Of a stretch of DNA of 46,174 nt, positions 40,887 to 46,174 are shown piece by piece. How positions within the stretch are numbered: the stretch's first letter is position 1; each line of letters begins with the position of its first letter. A program made the translations under genes and the position numbers. Origin of the DNA: an uncultured Clostridia bacterium (GTDB lineage Bacteria > Bacillota > Clostridia > Christensenellales > Aristaeellaceae); NCBI GenBank assembly GCA_934621505.1, contig CAKTUU010000015.1, positions 1-46,174 on the forward strand, in the 5' to 3' direction. The notes beneath the pieces are model-generated. The model ran no database searches and had not been told where the DNA came from. It saw only the letters and a list, made by a program, of their open reading frames with translations.

Positions 40887-41681
40887 TCAGGACAGAATGG
40901 CCCGGTCGCTGGCAAATTCGCTGCCGCTGACGCGGGTGAACATCTCCAGCAGGTCCGGCACCGTCAGCTTTTGCTTTTCCTCGCCGGAAATATCCAGAAT
41001 CACCCGGCCCTCATGCAGCATCACCAGACGGCTGCCGTAGCGAATGGCGTCCCGCATGTTGTGGGTAATCATCAGGGTGGTCAGGCGGTTTTCCGTTACA
41101 ATCTTTTCCGTCAGCTCCATCACCTTGGCCGCGGTGCGCGGGTCCAGGGCGGCGGTATGCTCGTCCAGCAGCAGCAGCTTGGGCTTTTTCAGGGTGGCCA
41201 TCAGCAGGGTCAGCGCCTGCCGCTGGCCGCCGGACAGGGTGCCTACCTTGGCGGCCAGACGGGTTTCCAGCCCCAGTCCAAGAGGTGCCAGCAGCTGCCG
41301 GTACTCCTCCCGCTCCCTGTTGCGAATGCCCATGCGCAGGGTGCGCTTTTGACCGCGCCGGGCCGCCAGCGCCAGGTTTTCCTCAATTTGCAGACCGGCG
41401 GCCGTTCCGGTCATCGGGTCCTGATAGACCCGGCCCAGATAATTGGCCCGCTTGTGCTCCGGCAGGGCGGTTACATCCACGCCGTCCAGCAGAATCTGCC
41501 CGCTGTCCGGCAGCCATGTGCCGCAGATGGCGTTTTGCATGGTGCTTTTGCCAGCGCCGTTGCCGCCGATCACCGTTACAAACTCGCCGTCGTTCAGCGT
41601 CAGGGATAAATCGTTCAGCGCTACCTTTTCATCTACGCTGCCCTTGTTAAACACCTTGGTGATATGGCGCATTTCAAGCAC
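40887..41681 (-). CDS. TrpXYZ-type ABC transporter ATP-binding protein
   Basis: The 264-residue ABC ATPase has Walker A GGNGAGKST, signature LSGGQRQALTLL, Walker B LLLLDEHTAALD and the switch histidine in LMITHNMRDA. The E-H-T variant after Walker B is common in the ATPases paired with ABC_sub_bind proteins. It starts eight bases inside the end of the permease gene. It energises uptake through the permease encoded upstream, and the leader peptide predicts an aromatic amino acid as cargo. Confidence 0.92.
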   Translation of the reverse strand: MLEMRHITKVFNKGSVDEKVALNDLSLTLNDGEFVTVIGGNGAGKSTMQNAICGTWLPDSGQILLDGVDVTALPEHKRANYLGRVYQDPMTGTAAGLQIEENLALAARRGQKRTLRMGIRNREREEYRQLLAPLGLGLETRLAAKVGTLSGGQRQALTLLMATLKKPKLLLLDEHTAALDPRTAAKVMELTEKIVTENRLTTLMITHNMRDAIRYGSRLVMLHEGRVILDISGEEKQKLTVPDLLEMFTRVSGSEFASDRAILS

Positions 41682-42579
41682 GGTCCATCCCTCCTTTGGA
41701 CACGCTGCGGGTCATGGACAGTTTCTTTTTCAGATACGGCACGCCCAGGAAGGCCGCCACCACAATGGCGGAGAACATTTTGAGCAAATCCGTGTCAAAG
41801 CCCATAAAGATGATGGTCTGATAAACCAGGTAGTACACGATCGCGCCAACCACCACGCCAATCAGCCGCACGGCAAAATTGGGCGAAATCTTTTTGACGA
41901 TGGCCTCGCCAATCACCACAGCGGCCAGCCCGATAACCACCGCGCCACGGCCCATGTTGATGTCCGTATAGCCCTGATACTGGCACAGCAGCGCGCCGGA
42001 CAGGGCGACCAGCGCATTGGAAATGGCCAGGCCGATCACGTTCATGCAGTTGGTGTTGATGCCCTGGGCCCGGCTCATCACCGGGTTGCAGCCGGTGGCG
42101 CGAATGGCGCAGCCCAGCTCCGTGCCAAAAAACAGGTACAGAAGCGCGATGCAGATGACCACCGCTATGCCCAATACCACCAGCGCGCCGGGAATGTTCA
42201 TCTGGCTCAGCAGCACGGTTGTGTTGCGGGCGGAAATGGCCTGATTGGCCTTGCCCAGAATTTTCAGGTTGACCGACCACAGTGCCATCTGGGTCAGAAT
42301 GCCGGACAGAATGGCGGGAATGCCCAGCACAATGTGCAGCGTTCCCGTTATCATGCCCGCCAGCGCGCCCGCCAGCACGGCGCACAGGATGGACAGCCAG
42401 GGGCTTTGCCCGCCGATCATCATCATCGTACACACCGCCGCGCCGGTGCAAATGGTGCCGTCAACGGTCAAATCGGCAATGTCCAAAATACGGTAGGTCA
42501 GGTACACGCCAATGGCCATAATGCCCCAAATTAAGCCTTGCGCGGCCGCGCCGGGCAAAGACCCCAGCCAATCCATCAT
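41674..42579 (-). CDS. TrpXYZ-type ABC transporter permease
   Basis: The 301-residue membrane protein is a branched-chain-type permease (LivH-like fold) with about eight to nine hydrophobic segments. It shows GLIWGIMAIGVYLTYRILDIADLTVDG at the N-terminus and the coupling segment CAIRATGCNPVMSRAQGINT. This exact start is typical of permeases partnered with ABC_sub_bind binding proteins. It lies 20 bases behind the binding-protein gene and overlaps the ATPase gene. Confidence 0.92.
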   Translation of the reverse strand: MMDWLGSLPGAAAQGLIWGIMAIGVYLTYRILDIADLTVDGTICTGAAVCTMMMIGGQSPWLSILCAVLAGALAGMITGTLHIVLGIPAILSGILTQMALWSVNLKILGKANQAISARNTTVLLSQMNIPGALVVLGIAVVICIALLYLFFGTELGCAIRATGCNPVMSRAQGINTNCMNVIGLAISNALVALSGALLCQYQGYTDINMGRGAVVIGLAAVVIGEAIVKKISPNFAVRLIGVVVGAIVYYLVYQTIIFMGFDTDLLKMFSAIVVAAFLGVPYLKKKLSMTRSVSKGGMDRA

Positions 42580-42599
42580 GGTTTGTCACCTCGTTTTTC

Positions 42600-43550
42600 T
42601 TACTTCAGCGCTTCGTAGCCGTCGGGAACCGTAATGCCCAGTTCCTCACAGATGGTGGGATTGTACATCTTGGTAGCAGGCGCGTATTCAATGGGCATGG
42701 TGGCGATGTCCACCTCGCCGGTCAGGATTTTCACGGCCATTTCGCCGGTCTTGTAACCCAGGTCATAGTAGCTGATGGACAGGGTGGCTACGCCGCAGCC
42801 GGAGCAGATGCCCTGCTCGCCGGCGACCACCGGCACCTTCTGGGCCACCACGATATTGCCGATGGTTTCGGTGCAGGACGCGGCGGTATTATCGGTGGGA
42901 ATGTAGATGACGTCGCTGTCGGCGGCAGCCTTGGTGGTAACGGCGGCGATATCGTTGCTGTCCGCGAAGGAATAGCGGTTGCAGGTAACGCCCTTAGCCG
43001 TCAGGTATTCCTCCACGACCTTCACCTGGTATTCGCTGTTAGGCTCGGCGGAGCAGTACAGCAGACCCACGTTCCTGGCGTCGGGGAACAGTTCCAGAAT
43101 CATGTCCGCCTGCTCGGTCAGGGGAGCCAGGTCGGACGTGCCGGATACGTTGCCGCCAACGGTGCCGTCAAAATTATCCAGCTGCAGGGCCACGCCATAT
43201 TCGGTAATGGCCGTGCCCAGAACCGGAATGGTCGCGGTGGCGTTATAGGCCGCCTGCAGCGCGGGGGTGGCGTTGGCCAGAATCAAATCCACCTTTTTGG
43301 ATACAAAGGCGTTCACAATGGTATTGCAGGTAGCGCTGTCACCGGCGGCAATCTGCTCGTCAAAGGAAACCTTGTCGCCCAGCGCCTGGGTCAGGGCGTC
43401 CTTAAAGCCCTGGGTAGCGGCGTCCAGCGCTTCGTGCTGCACCAATTGACAAATGCCTACGGTATAGCTTTCCTCACCCAGAGCGGCCGCGGGCAGAAGC
43501 ATTGCGGCCACCATCAGTACGGCCAGCATTTTCAGAACGGACTTTTTCAT
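42600..43550 (-). CDS. ABC_sub_bind family substrate-binding protein (TrpX-like)
   Basis: The 316-residue protein has a signal peptide (MKKSVLKMLAVLMVAAMLLP in pattern, ending AALGEE) and then the ABC_sub_bind fold: YTVGICQLVQHEALDAATQGF, DLILANATPALQAAYNATATIPVLGTAITEYG-like sequence and RNVGLLYCSAEPNSEYQV. The family includes streptococcal and clostridial tryptophan- or tyrosine-binding proteins. No lipobox cysteine follows the signal peptide. I chose the ATG at 43550 with GGAGGG upstream rather than the one five codons earlier. It is the first structural gene behind a Tyr/Phe leader attenuator. Confidence 0.92.
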   Translation of the reverse strand: MKKSVLKMLAVLMVAAMLLPAAALGEESYTVGICQLVQHEALDAATQGFKDALTQALGDKVSFDEQIAAGDSATCNTIVNAFVSKKVDLILANATPALQAAYNATATIPVLGTAITEYGVALQLDNFDGTVGGNVSGTSDLAPLTEQADMILELFPDARNVGLLYCSAEPNSEYQVKVVEEYLTAKGVTCNRYSFADSNDIAAVTTKAAADSDVIYIPTDNTAASCTETIGNIVVAQKVPVVAGEQGICSGCGVATLSISYYDLGYKTGEMAVKILTGEVDIATMPIEYAPATKMYNPTICEELGITVPDGYEALK

Positions 43551-43677
43551 CGTGTTTCCCTCCATTTGTTTTCTTGATGTACCGAGCCGCCGCCTGTCAG
43601 GGGCTGCCTCGGCACCGTTTGCCTGGCTGATAGGTTGTAAACATAGCTCTCTCCCCTATTCTCATCCGGCCGGCAAC

Positions 43678-43717
43678 AAAAAAGCAACCGCCCGGATTTG
43701 TGATCCATCGCGGTTGC
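43678..43717 (-). terminator. Attenuator terminator before the TrpXYZ-type operon
   Basis: On the minus strand GCAACCGC (43717-43710) pairs with GCGGTTGC (43691-43684), with an inner GGAT/ATCC stem, followed by six T residues. It lies between the leader-peptide stop and the binding-protein gene, so it must be bypassed for transporter expression. Confidence 0.85.
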
Positions 43718-43797
43718 CGCATTCTTGACGCCTGTCAAACGCTTTGCCGTGCCGGTGCATCACAAATCGCCTTTACTTCGTAATAAAAGTAAAAGCG
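43684..43797 (-). promoter_or_regulatory. Ribosome-mediated attenuator (alternative hairpins)
   Basis: Three pairings can be read on the minus strand. Segment 1, CGCTTTTACTT (43797-43787, inside the Tyr/Phe codons), pairs with AAGTAAAGGCG (43778-43768). The next segment, GATTTGTGAT (43768-43759), is perfectly complementary to ATCACAAATC (43704-43695), which lies in the terminator loop. The third pairing is the terminator itself. A ribosome stalled on Tyr/Phe codons would open pairing 1 and favour the 10-bp pairing that interferes with the terminator. Confidence 0.75.
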
Positions 43798-43830
43798 GTA
43801 AGCATAGGCGTAAAAGGCATTGCGCAGCAT
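43735..43830 (-). CDS. Tyr/Phe-rich leader peptide of the attenuator
   Basis: A 31-codon frame starts at the ATG at 43830 with AAAGGAGC (43846-43839) eight bases upstream and ends with TGA at 43735. Residues 6-17 read FYAYAYRFYFYY: six Tyr and three Phe in twelve. The remainder (residues 18-31) is unremarkable. The frame starts about 25 bases downstream of the predicted transcription start. The codon pattern, terminator and competing pairing are those of classical leader-peptide attenuators such as pheL, but the downstream genes encode an importer. I infer a regulatory peptide with no function as a protein. Confidence 0.85.
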   Translation of the reverse strand: MLRNAFYAYAYRFYFYYEVKAICDAPARQSV

Positions 43831-43862
43831 GGCGGATAGCTCCTTTCCCAAAGGTTGCCCAA

Positions 43863-43891
43863 AGTATAAACCCGCCAAAGCCTTATGTCAA
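43863..43891 (-). promoter_or_regulatory. Promoter of the leader-TrpXYZ operon
   Basis: TTGACA (43891-43886) and TATACT (43868-43863) are spaced by 17 bases. Transcription should start near 43856, ten bases before the leader Shine-Dalgarno site. Confidence 0.85.
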
Positions 43892-43998
43892 CCGGGTTTG
43901 CGGCCCAGAATCGTTCTTTTGCTGTTTTTTTGACGACGGCTGTCAGGTTGCGCCGGGAATCGATGGCCGTCCCTTTTGGAACATTCCGTTTCCTGCTA

Positions 43999-44028
43999 TT
44001 GACTTTCGGTCCGCGTCTCGCTTATATT
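43999..44028 (+). promoter_or_regulatory. Sigma-A type promoter for the GH13 gene
   Basis: TTGACT (43999-44004) and TATATT (44023-44028) are spaced by 18 bases, 43 bases before the ATG. It is divergent from the leader operon, whose promoter lies 108 bases away. Confidence 0.6.
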
Positions 44029-44071
44029 GGAGCCGGATATCCCATACTGTATGGAAACGGAGTGATTCTGG

Positions 44072-45625
44072 ATGCCCAACTGGTTGCATAACGCCGTTTT
44101 TTATGAAATTTACCCGCAAAGCTTTCAGGATACCAACGGGGATGGCATTGGCGATTTTCAGGGGATTATCGACCATCTGGACGATATTGCGGATTTGGGC
44201 TGCAACGCCCTGTGGCTGAATCCCTGCTTCGCCTCCCCCTTCCGGGACGCGGGGTATGATGTGTCCGATTATTGCCTGGCCGCACCCCGCTACGGCACCA
44301 ATCAGGACCTGAAGCGCCTGTTTGAGCAGGCCCACCGGCGAAACATGCATGTGCTGCTGGACCTGGTGCCCGGCCATACCTCGCTGGAGCATAAGTGGTT
44401 TCAGCAATCCATGCGCACCCAGCCCAACGCGTATACCGGCCGCTATATCTGGACGGACAGCGTCTGGCGCACGGAGGAGCCCATCCGCAACATCAACAGC
44501 TACCTGAAGGGAATCTGTCAGCGGGACGCAAGCTGCGCGGTCAACTTTTTCTCCATCCAGCCCGCGCTGAATTACGGCTTTGCCAAGCCGGACAAGTCCT
44601 GGCAATCCGCCATGGATTCGCCGGAGGCTCTGGCCACCCGGCAGGCCATCAAGGACGTGATGGCCTTCTGGCTGGATATGGGCTGCGATGGCTTCCGGGT
44701 GGACATGGCGGCCAGCCTGGTTAAGGGCGAGGGCTGCGAAGAAGGCATCCGACAGCTATGGCAGGACTTTCGCGCGTTTTTGGATGAACGCTATCCCCAG
44801 GCGGTTTTAATCTCCGAATGGGGCGACCCGGGCGCGGCGCTGAACGCCGGGTTCCACATGGATTTTCTGCTGCACTTTGGGCCGTCCCATTACTTGGATT
44901 TGTTCCGTACCGAGCAGCCTTATTTTTCCCGGAAGGGCCAGGGCGATATCCGCGCTTTCGTGGACACCTACCGGCAGTACCAGCGCCAGACCCGGGGAAA
45001 GGGCTACATCTGCATTCCTTCCGGCAACCACGACATGGTGCGTATGCGTCATTTCCTTGACGAGGAGGAGATGAAAATCGCCTTCGTCTTTTTGCTGACC
45101 ATGCCCGGCGCGCCCTTTGTCTACTATGGGGATGAAATTGGCATGCGCTATCTGGAAAACGTTCCATCGGTGGAGGGCGGCTTTTACCGCACCGGTTCCC
45201 GCACGCCCATGCAGTGGGACCATACCCTGAACGCCGGTTTTTCCGCCGCCAAAGCGGACCAACTGCTGCATCCCCTGGACCCGGACGTTCAACGGCCCAC
45301 CGTAGCGGACCAGCGGGCGGACGCCCATTCCCTGCGCAGCGAAATTCAGCGTCTGATTGCCCTGCGCCTGGCCCACCCCGCCCTGTTGGCGGATGGAACG
45401 GTGGACTTTGTTTACGCCGAGGCAAACGCCTATCCATTTGCCTATATCCGCGAAGCAGAGGGAGAACGTCTGCTGGTCTGCCTGAACCCCAGCGGCCAGG
45501 CCGTCTGCTGTCCCCTGCCCTTTACAGGCGCGCTCCTTTATACGCTGGGTGAAACGACCGTTTTGGAAGAAGGGCGGCTGTCCATGCCCGCCGCCAGCGC
45601 CGCTGTTTTCCAGCTGAATCCATAA
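44072..45625 (+). CDS. GH13 alpha-amylase family glycosidase
   Basis: The 517-residue cytoplasmic protein (no signal peptide) is a GH13 TIM-barrel enzyme acting on alpha-glucosidic bonds. It opens with WLHNAVFYEIYPQSFQDTNGDGIGDF as in oligosaccharide-acting members. The nucleophile Asp lies in DGFRVDMAAS, the acid/base Glu in LISEWGDPG and the third acid in PSGNHDMVR, so catalysis should be intact. Conserved region I reads DLVPGHTS, where many relatives have Asn before His. The C-terminal beta domain covers about the last 90 residues. The precise specificity (maltose, isomaltose, sucrose, trehalose) cannot be assigned. It is a single gene with its own promoter and terminator. Confidence 0.9.
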   Translation: MPNWLHNAVFYEIYPQSFQDTNGDGIGDFQGIIDHLDDIADLGCNALWLNPCFASPFRDAGYDVSDYCLAAPRYGTNQDLKRLFEQAHRRNMHVLLDLVPGHTSLEHKWFQQSMRTQPNAYTGRYIWTDSVWRTEEPIRNINSYLKGICQRDASCAVNFFSIQPALNYGFAKPDKSWQSAMDSPEALATRQAIKDVMAFWLDMGCDGFRVDMAASLVKGEGCEEGIRQLWQDFRAFLDERYPQAVLISEWGDPGAALNAGFHMDFLLHFGPSHYLDLFRTEQPYFSRKGQGDIRAFVDTYRQYQRQTRGKGYICIPSGNHDMVRMRHFLDEEEMKIAFVFLLTMPGAPFVYYGDEIGMRYLENVPSVEGGFYRTGSRTPMQWDHTLNAGFSAAKADQLLHPLDPDVQRPTVADQRADAHSLRSEIQRLIALRLAHPALLADGTVDFVYAEANAYPFAYIREAEGERLLVCLNPSGQAVCCPLPFTGALLYTLGETTVLEEGRLSMPAASAAVFQLNP

Positions 45626-45629
45626 AGCA

Positions 45630-45672
45630 AAAGCCGCTGTTCCGGAGCGACGTCTCCGGGACAGCGGCTTTA
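45630..45672 (+). terminator. Intrinsic terminator after the GH13 gene
   Basis: AAAGCCGCTGT pairs with ACAGCGGCTTT around an inner CCGGAG/CTCCGG stem, five bases behind the stop. Confidence 0.85.
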
Positions 45673-45681
45673 CCAAACAAG

Positions 45682-45709
45682 AAAAGCCCCCGACCTAACG
45701 AGGGCTTTA
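45682..45709 (-). terminator. Terminator of the tRNA cluster
   Basis: On the minus strand AAAGCCC pairs with GGGCTTT and TTTTC follows, 25 bases behind the tRNA-Gln CCA end. Confidence 0.75.
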
Positions 45710-45733
45710 CCGATCACTCTATCCGTGATAAGG

Positions 45734-45808
45734 TGGCTGGGGTAGCAGGATTCGAACCTACGAATGCGGGAGTCAAAGTCCCGTGCCTTACCACTTGGCG
45801 ATACCCCA
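45734..45808 (-). tRNA. tRNA-Gln (anticodon TTG)
   Basis: The 75-base minus-strand sequence forms a cloverleaf with acceptor TGGGGTA/TACCCCA, anticodon loop ACTTTGA and T-loop GGTTCGAATCC. CCA is encoded. It is the last gene of the three-tRNA cluster. Confidence 0.95.
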
Positions 45809-45831
45809 TCATAGGGGAGAATACAAAAAAA

Positions 45832-45907
45832 TGGGGTGGGTGGTGGGGATTGAACCCACGACTTCCAGAGCCACAATCTGGCGCTCTCCCGCTGAACTAC
45901 ACCCACC
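45832..45907 (-). tRNA. tRNA-His (anticodon GTG)
   Basis: The cloverleaf has anticodon GTG, T-loop GGTTCAATCC and an encoded CCA. The extra 5' G (G-1) expected for tRNA-His pairs with the C before CCA. Confidence 0.95.
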
Positions 45908-45913
45908 ATATTC

Positions 45914-45990
<77 letters not shown>

Positions 45991-46039
45991 AAACCGTTCG
46001 GCCCTGGGAAAACCCTCAAGTACCCGCCGACAATTCAAG

Positions 46040-46068
46040 ATTATAGCATCCCCTCTCCAGGTTGTCAA
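46040..46068 (-). promoter_or_regulatory. Consensus promoter of the tRNA cluster
   Basis: TTGACA (46068-46063) and TATAAT (46045-46040) match the consensus perfectly with a 17-base spacer, 50 bases before tRNA-Arg, as expected for a stable-RNA unit. Confidence 0.9.
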
Positions 46069-46157
46069 TGGCTTTTTTAAGGATTTTATTTTTTATTGTG
46101 TAGGACTACAATACATCTTGGACAAATACAAAAAAGGAAAGAGAGATAGGGTCTCAT

Positions 46158-46174
46158 ATGCTAAAGTTGAGTTA
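46158..46174 (+). CDS. Possible start of a gene running off the window
   Basis: An ATG at 46158 is open to the end of the window (MLKLS). AGGG lies nearby, but the better GGAAAG is too far upstream, so this is a weak call. The preceding 80 bases are AT-rich. Confidence 0.2.

Noticed and set aside
43551..43900. A T-box riboswitch before the TrpXYZ-type operon.
   Set aside because: I found no T-box core (TGG-N-ACCGCG type) and no specifier loop; the small Tyr/Phe frame with terminator explains the leader better.

Overview
The window looks like a chromosomal segment of a spore-forming, fairly GC-rich member of the Clostridia (Firmicutes). Evidence is spoVT with a sigma-F/G-like promoter, a SpoVB/YabM flippase next to mazG, HU and rqcP as in the Bacillus/Clostridium yab region, Shine-Dalgarno sites close to AAAGGAGG, frequent TTG/GTG starts, and CCA-encoding tRNA genes. 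No phage, insertion sequence, CRISPR array or rRNA gene was seen. The lineage below class cannot be fixed from this sequence alone.

Layout. 1-7180: a partial UvrA paralogue and thiN (minus), then an acyl-ACP thioesterase, a BrnQ carrier and a SWIM/SNF2 helicase (plus). 7181-9303: a structured repeat, then a divergent Lrp-type regulator and MATE exporter. 9270-20335: two housekeeping/sporulation runs on the minus strand. spoVT-yabM-mazG-hup is followed by M42 peptidase-rqcP-ispD-ispF-comEC-holA-DUF362 ferredoxin, with mostly overlapping genes. 20558-32224: one long minus-strand operon of eleven genes. In transcription order it holds a YheO/DauR-type regulator, an M20 deacylase/peptidase, a ribose-type ABC importer, an unrecognised TIM-barrel-like protein, an MBL hydrolase, an N-acyl-D-amino-acid deacylase, a RidA protein and a D-threonine-aldolase/D-serine-dehydratase-fold enzyme. 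32691-40204: rpmB, a small ATPase coupled to lepA, udk, and tig-clpP-clpX. 40420-45625: a small duplicated membrane protein, a TrpXYZ-type ABC importer and a GH13 glycosidase. 45734-45990: tRNA-Gln, tRNA-His and tRNA-Arg.

The strongest candidates for undescribed biology are three. (1) The TrpXYZ-type importer is preceded by a classical ribosome-mediated attenuator. A 31-codon leader peptide (43735-43830) has nine Tyr/Phe codons in twelve, followed by an intrinsic terminator and a 10-bp competing pairing. This predicts uptake of tyrosine/phenylalanine, by a control mode that is uncommon in Firmicutes. (2) The eleven-gene operon reads as a scavenging route for N-acyl-D-amino acids. The lyase-like enzyme carries the His-x-Cys metal motif of D-serine dehydratases, and RidA would clear the 2-aminoacrylate that such an enzyme makes. 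(3) A roughly 100-nt structured element occurs three times. Two copies sit directly at the stop codons of the SNF2 gene and clpX, and all keep a GACA hairpin loop while the stem sequence changes. It may be a new 3'-UTR RNA motif or a small repeat family.
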